A model generated the notes under the pieces. The model saw only the letters and a list, made by a program, of their open reading frames with translations. It searched no databases and was not told the origin of the DNA. A DNA stretch of 64,000 nucleotides from Amaranthus tricolor (lineage: Eukaryota; Streptophyta; Magnoliopsida; Caryophyllales; Amaranthaceae), in the NCBI RefSeq assembly GCF_026212465.1, contig NC_080058.1, positions 13,985,898 to 14,049,897 on the forward strand, written 5' to 3'. Below, piece after piece: positions 27,601 to 39,637 of this stretch (positions within the stretch are counted from its first letter, which is position 1; each line of letters begins with the position of its first letter). Made by a program: the position numbers and the translations under genes.

Positions 27601-27903
27601 AAGCCTATTTGCTGCGGTCAAACCGCAACAATTAATGCTGCTGAATCAATTAACGTTAAGGATTATTTGTTATTTGCTGCAGGTAATGAAGAACCGGAGC
27701 AATTGCAAGCTATATTTGCTGCGGGCATGAAACAAACCGCAGCAATTGAAGGTGCACATGTGTATTTGCTGCGGTCGAGGCACAAAACCGCAGCAATTAA
27801 GGGTTCTTTTTTTTTTCTAATTCTTTTTTCTAGTTATAGCTGCGTATATTCAAAAACCGCAGCAAATGATAAGCAGCAAATACGTTTTTTTCCACTAGTG
27901 TTT

Positions 27904-28309
27904 TATAAGGAACGAAGGAAATATTAATTAATATTTTAAAGTTATATATCCTCATGATCTCACCTTTAAAATTAATGTTTTAAAATATTTTATTTTGTTA
28001 AATTTATTATAATTGTTAGTTTTTATATTATAAAATATGAACCATTTATCTATTAGTGATTTTTTTGTGATTGACATTTAAAACCAACCACCACAATTTT
28101 GAAATCTCAAAAATAATATTTATATTATAAATAGGAAAAATTGATATTGATAATTTAACCTTTCACTCATCAGTTATGAATAATCCCGCCTTTAGATTAT
28201 TTTTTAATAATCCAACCTTTGCTTTTAGTTTGCTATCAGCATAATATTAGGGTATGCTGATAGCAAACTAGAGGCAAAGGTTGAATTATTATAAAATAAA
28301 AATCTCTTG
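27904..28309. other. Intergenic with an 85-95-bp perfect-like palindrome at 28200-28300
   Basis: Words of the form aataatccaacctttgc and agtttgctatcagcata on the left are repeated in reverse complement on the right around an attaggg centre, which would fold as a long hairpin. Its outer words resemble those of the MITE at 21062-21513. It is probably a deletion derivative of a MITE. No gene is seen. Confidence 0.6.
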
Positions 28310-29015
28310 CACTCTTTTTCTCTCTAGCTGCGCTTCTATTTTGGAGATTAGGGTTTCCTCTCCGCCAAGCTATGGCAGGTCAAGGGCGTGGCGGGCCTAG
28401 GAAAGGAGTGGTACAGAGATCGTCTTCTCCAAAATCTGTCTCTTCTCAATCATCTCGTGAATCAGTTGTGCCTTCTGAAGATCAGGAATTTCCTTTAATG
28501 TCTCCTCCTTCGAACCTCAACTTATCCTCTTCTAGTCCAGTTCCACTCCAATCCTTTTTGGAAGGGCTCCGGCTAGCTGGGTGGACGTAGTTCGTAGAAA
28601 TGGTGAACCAGCCGCAAATGTAATTGCCCCAATATTGAGGACGTCGGTTTCAACTCCTGTTGTTGTTTTTTTTTACGTTACTTTGGGTGGATCATTAAAT
28701 CAACAAATGAATACTCACTTAGGTAAGCGTCCTCTAGGCTCTGTTAAGATAACTCATAATTTAATTGGTAATGAAGATCAATTCTAGAGTACTGTTGTTG
28801 TTTGTTTTGTTATGGGAGCAAATCCTCTGGTTATTGTTATAGAGGGCTTCATAAAGAGAATTTGGAAAGACCTCAGTGTTAACAAAGTAGGAATGATTTC
28901 CAAAGGAGTTTTTTTAGTTCGTTTTTAGAATGAAAATGATAGGGATGTTGCTAGTGATATTAGTGGTATTTTGTTTGATAAGAAGCCTTTTGTTGTGAAG
29001 CCATGATCATCTACT
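28310..29015 (+). pseudogene. L1-type LINE ORF1 (DUF4283-like), broken
   Basis: A start MAGQGRGGPRKGVVQ at 28372 opens a Ser/Pro-rich N-terminus. After a frame change near 28585 the sequence reads LAGWVDVVRRN, and later VIVIEGFIKRIWKDLSVNKV, then GMISKGVFLVRF and DISGILFDKKPFVVKP. That is the DUF4283 domain found at the N-terminus of plant LINE ORF1 nucleic-acid-binding proteins. Stops interrupt it near 28785 and 28928. It ends at a CACTA-like terminus at 29030, and the zinc knuckle expected downstream is missing. The likely continuation of the same LINE is at 33508. Confidence 0.75.
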
Positions 29016-29312
29016 ACATCGGTGCGCTAGTGGAAAAACCTCAAATGCTGCAGTTTTTTGGCCACCATATGCTGCGGTTTCAACCCCAAGCATTAGTGAT
29101 TGCAGCAGATAGACTTTCAGCGGCACAAAAACACACTATATGCTGCGATTTTCCTGGAACCGCAGCATATAGTTACATATAGTTATTTTTTTTTTTTTGG
29201 TTTTTTTCGTTTTATTAATAATCTAATGCTAATTCATTTCTAATGTACACAGTTGCAATCAACAAATAATCACTATAAATTCGTCACTAATATACACTCG
29301 ATCATTAACATA

Positions 29313-29317
<5 letters not shown>

Positions 29318-29403
<86 letters not shown>
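29318..29403. repeat. (TA)n microsatellite
   Basis: This is a perfect TA run inside the second CACTA-like element. Confidence 0.95.
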
Positions 29404-29407
<4 letters not shown>

Positions 29408-29480
29408 CATATCATAAATAATACATAAATATATACAATGGCAAAAGTATACGTATATTAAAATCTAACAATAATTTAAC

Positions 29481-29869
<389 letters not shown>

Positions 29870-30554
29870 TAGAGGTGATCAAACACCGGGCCGGGCCGGG
29901 TCGAGAGGCAAAAATCTGCCCATTGATGCGGGCCGGGCCAAAGTGCGGGCCAAAAAGTTCTTGCCCAAACCCGTACTGTGCGGGCTTTTCGGGCTTTTGC
30001 GGGCTTGCGGGCTTTTGCGGGCCTATGTTATATATTATTTTTTTATTTTAAATTAATTTTAAGATCCATGATTATTTCACTATAACTTAAAGCACTCATC
30101 CATAATGCTTTAAATTAAAAACTCTCATTTTTTTATTGAATAATTTCTAATCAATCACCGTGATTTATAAATAACCAAAAAAATAAAAATATAAAACTAA
30201 AATAAATAAAACCAAAAAAGACAAAGAAATTCACAAAACTACAAATACAATTGTTGCATATTATACATAATATAATACACAAATTAAAAATAATTGAAAT
30301 AATCAAATACAATTGTTACATATTATACATAATATAAAACAAATTAAAATGCAAATCATGAACACACACTTTTTCGGGCCGGGCTGGGCCGACCCGTGGG
30401 CCAAACACCAAATCCCAAACCCGCCACAAAAAAATCGTGCCACTTATTTTCTACCCAAACCCGCCCATCGGGCCATATTTTGACACCCAAACCCTCACTT
30501 TTTCGGGCCGGGTTGGATCGGGCCGGCGGGCCGGGCCGCCCATGATCACCTCTA
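29870..30554. mobile_element. Non-autonomous hAT MITE inserted in (TA)n
   Basis: The ends are TAGAGGTGATCA at 29870 and its exact reverse complement TGATCACCTCTA at 30554. The target duplication atatacat (29862-29869 and 30555-30562) is perfect. Subterminal zones contain many GGGCCGG and CGGGCC units. The centre is AT-rich with no coding capacity. The element is 685 bp long. Confidence 0.95.
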
Positions 30555-30869
<315 letters not shown>

Positions 30870-30903
30870 CATATACAAAAGTCCAAAATCTAAACTAATT
30901 ACA

Positions 30904-31221
30904 CTACCAAATACATAAATTAGAGAGATACACGGCCATCTTGTCTTTCAATTCGCGCATTTCTCCTTCTGTCAAAGTGCGTATTTTCCATGGAGTGTCG
31001 TGTAAAACGTAAATATTATATGAAATAATTAAAATAGTTTATATAATAGTTATACATTAGATTTTACCAATATTAAATATAAAATATTAAAATTTAAGAA
31101 CGTAACATATACATACCGCATCAATATTTTCAACTCCAACGTTCTTCACGACTTGTAAGAGATTGTCCATATATTTGAGAGTGTAGTAGCCCCAATCAAT
31201 GTCATTATCTTGTTGAAAGCA
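30904..31221 (-). pseudogene. Ulp1-type cysteine protease C-terminal remnant
   Basis: The exon at 31221-31117 (minus strand, TAG acceptor and GTATG donor) reads CFQQDNDIDWGYYTLKYMDN then LLQVVKNVGVENIDA. It matches the Gln-x5-Asp-Cys-Gly block of Ulp1/SENP (C48) proteases. A second exon to the stop at 30906-30904 reads TPWKIRTLTEGEMRELKDKM. In this copy the catalytic Cys position after Asp holds Trp (DWGYY), so the protease would be dead even if expressed. The N-terminal parts with the catalytic His and Asp are not present. Ulp1 genes are frequent passengers of plant CACTA and Mutator elements. Confidence 0.6.
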
Positions 31222-31242
31222 CTAAGAGAAAATAGATGTTAA

Positions 31243-31318
31243 TGCAAAAAACACTTTAAAAAACCTCAAAAATGCAACTTAGCATGTAATTTCAAGCATA
31301 TGACTATTGTTTTGGATT
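31243..31318. repeat. Isolated partial copy of the 169-bp satellite
   Basis: The sequence aacctcaaaaatgcaact, then catgtaatttcaagcatatg and actattgttttggattct matches the first half of the satellite unit described at 32578. It then breaks off abruptly. Confidence 0.8.
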
Positions 31319-32577
31319 CTGAAGACTCAATTCTCTTAAGTGATGATTAATTCAAAACACATATTAAGTTAAACAATAAATTAAGTAATTATATTTAGTT
31401 GTTTAAGTAAGTCCAAAATCATATAAAATATTGATTGATTAATTGACAAAATTATTTATGTCCGAAATATATTTGTTTGAGATTAAATTAAATGACTTGA
31501 GATAATTGTATTTGGATAAGGTTGAAATTATGTTTGAATTTATATTTAATGGTTGATATAATTAGATAAGATTATATTTGAATTTGAATTAAATAATTGA
31601 ATGTTCAAGACGTTGAAATACTTGAAATTATATTTGTATTTGAGTTTTGAAATAAACGTATGTTTAAGATATTTAAATGTTAAAATACATTACATGTTGA
31701 ATATAATGTTACACGGTTTATATTTGAATATTTGAATTTAAATTAGTTGTTTTGAAATTAAGCTATACTAATTCTAGGCATTCCTATAAATAAGATGACA
31801 ATTTAAATTGACACTAAAAATAGGAAAAGACAATTTAAATTAATACTAAAAATAGAAATTAATTTTGAATAAAATTTTACACATTATTTTATCTGGTTTT
31901 TGCTGAGTATTCAAAATCTTGTATGAGTTCTAACGTGGCAATACATTTTGGTTGATAATGACAAACTACAACACACAATGACGTAATTATATGAGCTGTC
32001 AGCGCAACGTCAGTTTGAGTTAAAGCTCAAGATCTTGAAGACTAGCACAGATTAACCAGATCAACGAAATTGACAGATAAAGCTTTATTACTCTTCAAGG
32101 ATATATTAAGGCATGACATATATAAATACAAGGCTTCGGTCAAGGAATAAGATTGCACCTCTTCTTACAATTTCTCTCTTATTGAATTAAGATCTAGTAT
32201 TCTCTAAACGTTCAAAAAGAGTTGTAATTCTTAGTTTATCTAGCTCTTACAATTTGTAATAGGATTAAGTGTTAAAAAGAATTAGAACTTTTATAGATTA
32301 ATACACCTAACCTTAGAATACTTTTTAATGTATTTAACTTGTAATCTCTATTGTGAGATTTGGGATTTGTGCTTTTATTAAGAGACTTGTAAGACGTTAT
32401 TCAAGGGGAAAAGCATGGTGAGAGAAGATAGAGAAATCTTCTAGGTTGTCTTAAAGTCTATTAATAAAAGGCGTTGAATCCTACAGGTCGGAAGAGAACC
32501 CATAGGCGAGGAGTAGGTTGTTTAGAATCGAACCTCGTTAACATATCGTTGAATCCTACAGTTTAGAATCGAACCCA
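31319..32577. other. LTR-like sequence of uncertain type between satellite copies
   Basis: This segment contains a TATA-like tatataaatacaagg near 32120. The 3' part repeats the words tgaatcctacag (about 32476 and 32549) and tttagaatcgaacc (32521 and 32561). This composition is typical of the R/U5 part of a copia LTR, so it may be a solo LTR or LTR fragment. No TG...CA ends with a 5-bp duplication could be fixed, and no coding region is seen. Confidence 0.35.
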
Positions 32578-33508
32578 AAGTGCCAAAAACGCTTTAAAAA
32601 CCTTAAAAACGCAACATAGCACATAATTTCAAGCATATGACTATTGCTTTGGATTCTAACCCTTCTGCACAATAACATATACCAAATAGTGTTGTGTGCC
32701 AAGTTTCGTGGGAAACAAACCAAGATTGAACCACTTTATGCAAGAAAGTGCCAAAAACGCTTAAAAAACCTCAAAAACGCAACTTAACACGTAATTTCAA
32801 GCATATGACTAATGTTTTGAATTCTAACCATTTCAGCACAATAACATATACCAAATAGTGTTGTGTGCCAAGTTTCGTGGCAAACAAACCAATTTTGAAT
32901 CACTTTATGCGAGAAATTGCCAAAAACACTTAGAAAACCTCAAAACACAACTTAGCACGTAATTTCAAGCATATGACTATTCTTTTGGATTCTAACCATT
33001 TCAGCACAATAACATATATCAAATAGTGTTGTGTACCAAGTTTCGTGGCAAACAAACCAATTTTGAACCACTTTATGCGAGAAAGTGCCAAAAACGCTTA
33101 AAAAACCTCAAAAACACAACTTAGCACGTAATTTCTAGCATATGACTATTTTTTTTGGATTCTAACCATTTCAGCACAATAACATATACCAAATAGTGTT
33201 GTGTGCCAAGTTTCGTGGCAAACAAACCAATTTTGAACCACTTTATGTGAGAAAGTGCCAAAAACGCTTAAAAAAACCTCAAAACGCAACTTAGTACGTA
33301 ATTTCAAGCATATGACTATTGTTTTGGATTCTAACCATTTCAGCACAATAACATATATATACCAAATAGTGTTGTGTGCCAAGTTTCGTGGGAAAACAAA
33401 CCAATTTTGAACCACTTTATGCGAGAAAGTATAAAAAACGCTTAAAAAACCTCAAAAACGCAATTAGCACGTGATTTCAAGCATATGACTATATATTGAA
33501 TTATAACC
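32578..33508. repeat. Tandem satellite, about 169-bp unit, five and a half copies
   Basis: Unit starts (tgccaaaaacgctt or a variant) fall at about 32581, 32749, 32918, 33086, 33256 and 33430, giving periods of 168, 169, 168, 170 and 174 bp. Copies are closely similar to each other. The last copy is truncated at the junction with LINE sequence near 33508. Open frames through the array are not credible genes. The unit length falls in the range common for plant centromeric or heterochromatic satellites. Confidence 0.93.
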
Positions 33509-35690
33509 ATTCACTTAGGATAATAAACAAACTGGACCAAAGAGGGTTTTTAGTAAGATTGATCGAGTTATGGGAAATCAACTTTGGGAGGATTCTTTCC
33601 CTAGTGCTGAAGTTATCTTTCTTCCGGAAGGTGATTTCGATCACTTCCCCATGGTAATACACTTCTTCACCAATTCTACTGGGAAAAAACCTTTCAAAAT
33701 TTTCAACTTTTGGACTCAAAAAGAGGATGTCCTTGATGTTGTTAGAGATGCTTGGAATGAGCAAATTGATGGCCACTTGAGTTATCAAATTCATAGAAAA
33801 CTTGTTACCCTAAAGAAGATTTTGAAGCTTTAAATATCAACATACTCCTATTGAGGCTTCGGTTTTGATGGTTGAGAAAGCTCTCTTAGAAATGCAAGAG
33901 CAAGTTCACGAATTCCCTGGTAATGATGAGTGCAAAAAAGCTGAATGTGAATTGGATGCTCAATTGAGAAGAACCAGAAGGAATTTTCATTCATTCTTGA
34001 GTCAAAGGGCTAAGATCACACGACTCAACTGTGGAGATGACAATACAAAGGTTTTTTTTCAAAGCCTGAAATAACGAAAAACATCCAACACCATTAATGT
34101 CCTCCACTCGAACTCTAGCCCTATCTATGATCTAGAAATTATTCAGATAATCTTCCAAAAGTTTTATAAGGATATTTTCTATTCAAGTTTTCAGAACAGA
34201 AGAAGAATCAACATGGAAGTCATTTATATGGGTCCTATCTTATCAAGAGACAATTAGTCCATGTTAGATTTGTCTTTCTCATCTGAGGAGATCAAAAAAA
34301 CAATTTGGGATATTCCTCAAGATAAATCCCCAAGTTTAGATGGATATAATAGTACTTTTTATAAGGCGACTTGGTCCATTGTTGGAACGGATGTAGTAAA
34401 GGGAATCCAAAACTTCTTCAAGAATGGGAAACTTCTCAAAAGTTGGAATATTACTGGTATCACTTTGATTCCGAAAGTTCCCTGCCCTAGCTCACTAAGA
34501 GATTTTAGACCTATATCGTGTTGTCATGTGATTTATAAGTGTATCTCGAAGTTGATCTGCTCTAGATTAAACATGTTTTTGAATCATATAATTGCTCCCA
34601 ATCAGGGGGCTTTTGTAGGAGGAAGAAACATCATCCATAATGTGCTCCTTTGCCAAGATATTTTTAAGCACTATGGTCGTAAGGGTTGCTCGCCCAGATG
34701 TCTTCTTAAAATTGATCTCCAAAAGGCATATGATACATTGGATTGGATGTTCCTTAAAGACATTATGGTTGCTTTAAATTTCCCTCTGAAATTTATCTCT
34801 ATTGTAATCTCCTGCATAACGTCTACTCAATATTCGCTGATTCTTAATGGTAGCCCAATGGAGGTTATTGAAACCAAGACAAAATTGAGACAAGGTGACC
34901 CAATGTCTCCCCTTCTCTTTGTTCTGGGGATGGAATATTTATCTAGGATTCTTATGAAGGTGAGTAAAGCTGAAGGCTTCAAGTTCCATCCGCGATGTAA
35001 GAAACTGCAACTTACTCACTTGGCCTTTGCAGATGATCTCATGATCTTTTGTAAGGGAAACTTGGAGTCCATACAAATTATGAAGCACGGACTAGACCTA
35101 TTTTCCTCTTCCTCTAGTCTTGTTGCAAATTCTTCAAAATCTGCAATATACTTTTCAGGTTGTAATGATGTAACAAAATAGTTGCGTGCTGATTCTGCTG
35201 GGTTCCCTCCCATTCAAGTATTTGGGTATTCCTCTCACATCAAGAAGACTTTCAATGGTCGAATGTGAAATGACGGTTGAAAGAATGACTTCAAAAATCA
35301 GATTTTGGCAGTCTAAAAATCTCTCATATGCAGCTCGCCTTCAGTTGATGATACTGTTTTTTTGGGAGTGACAAATTATTGGTGTTAAATATTTGTTCTA
35401 CCCAAAATGCTTTTTCGAATGGTTAATTAATATCATGTGTAGATCCTTTCTTTGGCACGGAGTGGCTAATCATTGTTCTCTAGGTAATGTTGCTTGGAAT
35501 AATGTTTGCAAAACCAAAAAAAGTGGTTTAGGGATTCAGAACATTGACCTATTGAATATTAATAAGGTTTCTATTGGGAAAATTATGTGGGATATTAATT
35601 TCTTGAAAGACTCGTTATGGGTTAGATGGGTTCATGGGGTCTACACCAAAGGGGCAAGTTGGCTCACATTCAACCCCCCCCCCCCCCACC
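33508..35690 (+). pseudogene. L1-type LINE ORF2: endonuclease end, reverse transcriptase, C-terminal region
   Basis: The sequence enters in the last part of the apurinic endonuclease-like domain (NKQTGPKRVFSKIDRVMGN, then GDFDHFPMVI). After frameshifts and stops (33830, 34255) comes a 306-residue open block at 34261-35181 with RT motifs: LRDFRPISCCHVIYKCISK, AFVGGRNIIHNVLL, KIDLQKAYDTLDW, LRQGDPMSPLLF and the active-site box AFADDLMIF at about residue 260. Further blocks after 35186 carry the downstream region (FKYLGIPLTSRRL, SFLWHG, KKSGLGIQNI). The sequence ends in a run of 14 C at 35674-35687, where copia sequence on the opposite strand begins. It is probably the remainder of the LINE whose ORF1 is at 28310. 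Confidence 0.88.
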
Positions 35691-35699
35691 ACATACTAC

Positions 35700-38245
35700 G
35701 AGTTCGGTTAATCGAAAACTCTGTGGTGACACATCTAAACTACTTCCTTGGATGCAAATACTTCTTATGTCATAAAACATGTATACCCGGAAATCTTGTC
35801 CTCTAGGCCTAGACTCCATTGGGATAAGTGGGTTTGGAATAGAAATGATGTTCTTGAAAAGAGACATCTTTAGAAATGATGATTTGGTTTGTAGTAGGAT
35901 TAGTTTTGTAGTCTTTTGACCAAAAACATAGCCTACGAAAATGTACAAATCAGTTCTAGAATGTAGTTTGAGTCTACCTTGTTTCTCAGTGGAGATAAAA
36001 CATAGACAACTAAAAGACTTGAAATGAGAATTATCAGGAGCTTAGCCATAAAGCCTTTCATAAGTAGAGACATGATTGATGCAAGATAATGGTATTCGAT
36101 TGATTATATAAACGAATGTTTTGATGTACTCACACCAAAAACGAGTGGGAAGATTGGATTAAAAAACTAATGGTCTAGCAATCTCGAAAATATAACGGTG
36201 TTTCCGTTCAACAACCCCGTTTTATTGAGGGTTATCAACACAAGATTTTTGGTGAAATATTCCTTTGTTAAGGTAAAATTGTGGGGCTTCACCTTGACAA
36301 AGTTCCTTGGCGTTATCACTTCGAATGGATTGAATGTGAGTGTGAAATTGAGTTTCAACATAGGCATAAATATGTTTAATGAAAGAGATGGACTGATCCT
36401 TATTTTTCATTAAGTAGATCCATGTTGCTCTACTAAAATCATCAACAATGGTTAAGAAAAAATGACATCCATCATGAGTAACATGCTTATAGGCTCCCTA
36501 TACATCAAGATGAATTAATTGAAAATATTTGGTTGCTAGAAGGAAAATCTATCCTAGTTTGTCTTGCAGCAGGACAAATAGTACATATGGTAGACTCGTG
36601 CATTTTATTTACATCAATTTTAGGAAATAAAAGTTTCATTTGGGAAAAAGGTAAATGACCTAGTCTAAGATGCCACAACTTGGCTAGATCAACATTTTTT
36701 GCAGAATGAAGACTGTGCAGCTACATAAGCAGAATTGTGTGGAAGAGCATGTGAGGTGGATGAAGAAACATCAACATAGTAGAGTCCATTAGAAATTTTA
36801 CTAATAATTTTTGTCTTTAAATGGTCCTATAGGAGACATTCACCATTAGTAAAGACAATATTGAAGCAAATATCAGTAAATAATTTGGGCAAGAGAATTA
36901 GATTAAACTAAAAACTAGGAACATATAAAACATTTTTGAGCACAATGTCATCCATTAGAACAACATCACCACGAATATCAACTACTACTTTTCTGCTGTC
37001 AAGAATAGTGATACTGTGTTTAGGATAATTCATTTTTTGAGTAAAGATGAAAGAATCCAAAGAATTGCACATATGGTCAGTAGCACCACTATCAACTATC
37101 CATTTTGATGTTATGGATTTGGAAAGAAAACAGAATTTACCTGCAAGATTAGCAGAATAAGAAAGATCTTCAAGATTCAAAGGCATGTCAACAGAATCAT
37201 TTTCCTTTTGTTTATTTCGGAAGTTCAAAAGGGTACATAGTTGTTCTGAGGTTATACCAAGATTTTCTTATCTATTTTGTGTTCTTCAGCATGAACACAA
37301 TTAGCAAACCTCTTATGCTTGAAACTAGGTGGCTAGCCATAAAGCTTGAAACATCTTTAAATCGAATGTCCAACAATTTTACAGTGTTCACAAAAATATA
37401 TGGCATGTCTTTTGGAATCATTACTAGCGTAGGTTTTGTAGTAAGAAGAATTTGAAGTTTGCTTATAATGTTTATTGTGGGACTGATTTCTTTCATGATA
37501 AGATCGTTTGTTAACAGCAAAAACCATAGGATCATTCAAAGGAGCATTGAGTTCAGATATTTCCTTGTGCTTCTGTTCTTGTTGAAGCATTCAATAGGCT
37601 GTAGTAATATGTGGCAACTCAGGCAACACTAAGATATTTTCTTTAATTGGACGATATTGATCATCCACTTTCATAAGAAAGCTCATTAAACATTGGTCCT
37701 ATTGGAGTTTCAGCATCTTTTTATTAAAACACAAGAACATATTTTACAATCACAATTAAGTATAGGATTTCAATTTTCAAGTTCATCCCAAATTGACTTA
37801 AATTTGGTAAAATACTCAGCAATACTCATCTTTTCTTGAGAAAGTTTAGAAAGTTCTTCATGTAAAGAATAGATTTGTGTAGAAGTTGAGGTAACAAACC
37901 TTTTCTCAAGATCACTCTAGATTTCGTATGCAAAGAAGTTGTACATAATACTCTTGGCTATCATTCGATCCAGTGATGCTATCAACCAACCGATGACCTT
38001 ATTATTACATCGTTCCAGGCTTTCTTCTTAGGATCGTTATCTTGAGGATTAGAAAGACTACCATCTACAAAGCACAAGTTATCCTTTGCAATCAATCCTA
38101 TTATCATTGATCTTTTTGAGTCTCTATAGCCTCATCCATTAAAGACTATGTTTACAAGCTTTAGATTAGCATGATCTAAAGGATGTAGATAGTAAACATA
38201 TGTAGGATTTTGTGTTGAATCAGTTTGAGAAGTAGTACTAGCCAT
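35700..38245 (-). pseudogene. Ty1/copia gag-protease-integrase polyprotein, 3'-truncated and broken
   Basis: A gag start ATG lies at 38245-38243, about 80 bp after the primer-binding site. Gag-like blocks follow down to about 37590. A basic, Cys-containing segment near 37590-37357 (FCEHCKIVGHSI) is the zinc-knuckle region. The protease block at 37228-36908 has KWIVDSGATDHM, the aspartic protease active site. Integrase pieces follow (QSIRSDNAKELCQ near 36340, NGVVERKHRYI near 36210). The post-integrase part (FVGYVFGQKTTK) reaches 35948-35830. Stops and frameshifts separate the blocks. Reverse transcriptase, RNase H and the 3' LTR are missing because sequence changes to LINE DNA at about 35690. 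Confidence 0.85.
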
Positions 38246-38323
38246 GAATCAGAAGAATATGAAAGAATAAAAAATAAAACAAAATGAAAAAAAGAAAAGG
38301 AAGAACAACTTAGGATCTTATCT

Positions 38324-38335
38324 GCTCTGATACCA
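38324..38335 (-). other. Primer-binding site (initiator Met tRNA type)
   Basis: On the minus strand TGGTATCAGAGC directly follows the LTR end ...TTAACA. This is the standard primer-binding site for the initiator methionine tRNA in plant copia elements. Confidence 0.85.
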
Positions 38336-38640
38336 TGTTAACTTTGATTATGGAAGTAAACAGCAGCAAGTATGATATAGAGAACAATGGCGGTGTACTT
38401 GAACAAGTATACTTTTATTCAGAGTAAGAATGAAAGAAAGAAGAAGAAGACCATATTGCATTTCGTATGTCGTTGTATTAACTAAAATAAAAGGAGAGCC
38501 TACATATATACAAGGAGTGATAGCATATGTAACAAACTTGATGAGCTGTCAAGATACCCATACAAAGCTAAGAGGAAAAAGACAAAAAAGTAAAACAGCT
38601 TTGTAACAGAAAGCTGAATACTGTTAGCCATTATATAAAG
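38336..38640 (-). mobile_element. 5' LTR of the truncated copia element
   Basis: The 3' edge of the LTR is fixed at 38336 by the primer-binding site. A TATA-like tatatatg near 38512-38505 and an A-rich aataaaag near 38415 are placed as expected for U3 and R. The outer edge near 38640 is not certain because the second LTR is missing and no direct comparison is possible. Confidence 0.6.
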
Positions 38641-38679
38641 GGTAAACAACCCAAGTGCATTGTATATATTTATTAACAA

Positions 38680-39290
38680 CTAATACTATAGAATCATGAC
38701 TAATACTAAAGGAATGACTAAATATCCTATTAATATGACTAATAAGGCAATAATACGACTAATAATTTACTAATACGCTATCTTTTTCTCTAAGACGACT
38801 ATTATATAGACTAAAACAACTAATACTATTATAATGCGACTAATAATAATCTAATATGACTACTGCCTCATTAATAAAACTAATAATTCTAATTTTACTA
38901 ATACTAAAAAGTGCACCTAATAATATACTAATATGACTAAATTTCTGCTAATAGACCTACTATTACTCTAATACGACTGATACGACACAAATGCGACAAG
39001 TACTAAACAAAAACGGCTACCACTATATTAATACGATTAATGTTATAAGAATATGCCTAATATACTACACTAATACAACTCATACCATGAAATTGCAACT
39101 AATACCAATATACTAATATGCATGACTAATAATAGATTAATACGACTAGTATAACTCATACTACACTAATATAACTAATACTATACTAACATGACTTATT
39201 CTACACTAATATGACTAATGCCTTACTAATGAAACTAATCTATATTGATGTGACTTGTACTAAACAATTACAACTATTCATATACTTATA
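38680..39290. repeat. Decayed array of 'ctaatacgactaata' units, left part
   Basis: Words like actaatacgac, ctaatatgact and aatactaaactaat recur dozens of times at irregular short spacing. The array has diverged too far for a fixed period to be read by eye. It continues at 39650 beyond the inserted MITE. Confidence 0.75.
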
Positions 39291-39297
39291 ATTCTAA

Positions 39298-39637
39298 GGC
39301 CTCGCATGGAATGAAGCTAATCAATTTGGGGGCAAATTTTATGACATAAACAGTACATGAGAATAAAATAAGAAGGATAAAAGTTTTTAAGGTAGTAAAG
39401 TATGTAGTTTGGCATAAACACAGAAGAAGATGAATAAAGGTGTAAGAGCCACATGAAGATGGAGATAAATTTGAGGGAATAATTACCTTGGGGTGGTTTG
39501 GGGTACTAATAAGTACCCCCTAATTTTGGGTAAATTTTAATAGGCTTAATTATTTACTTGCAATCCAACCAATTAAATATCCCTAATTATTTATTGGGCT
39601 ATTTTCCCCGTCTAGTAACCTCAATCCAAGCAGACCC
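39298..39637. mobile_element. Tourist-like MITE (PIF/Harbinger type)
   Basis: The left end GGCCTCGCATGGAATG and the right end, read on the other strand, GGGTCTGCTTGGATTG match at 10 of 16 positions and have the GG(G/C) start typical of Tourist MITEs. The trinucleotide taa flanks both ends (39295-39297, 39638-39640). The element interrupts the decayed ctaata array. The palindrome ggggtactaataagtacccc lies inside, near 39501-39520. Confidence 0.65.

Larger units (their letters stand above)
24568..27900. mobile_element. Non-autonomous CACTA element carrying host gene fragments
   Basis: The left end is CACTAGTGGAAAAAAAG (24568) and the right end, read on the other strand, is CACTAGTGGAAAAAAACG (27900). 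Both are flanked by the 3-bp duplication ttt (24565-24567, 27901-27903), the CACTA hallmark. Subterminal zones on both sides hold many copies of TTTGCTGCGGTT and AACCGCAGCAAA in both orientations. No TNPD/TNPA-like transposase is present. The interior carries fragments recognisable as poly(A) polymerase (plus strand), calcium-dependent protein kinase (minus strand) and one unidentified coding-like island, with introns retained. That is the pattern of gene-fragment capture at the DNA level. Confidence 0.93.

Noticed and set aside
27232..27621. 129-codon minus-strand frame at the right end of the CACTA element.
   Set aside because: It translates short GAAGTTTGAAGAATG-type repeats and the CACTA subterminal words, and has no recognisable domain.
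28200..28300. Long hairpin considered as a microRNA precursor.
   Set aside because: The near-perfect arms and short loop fit a MITE deletion form. No unequal stem or bulge pattern typical of plant microRNA precursors was seen, although small-RNA data could change this.
33146..33415. 89-codon frame in the 169-bp satellite, with an internally repeated protein.
   Set aside because: The protein repeat follows the DNA tandem repeat; nothing indicates a gene.
32578..33508. Regularly spaced repeats considered as a CRISPR-like array.
   Set aside because: Units are about 169 bp and contiguous without unique spacers, in a plant nuclear context.
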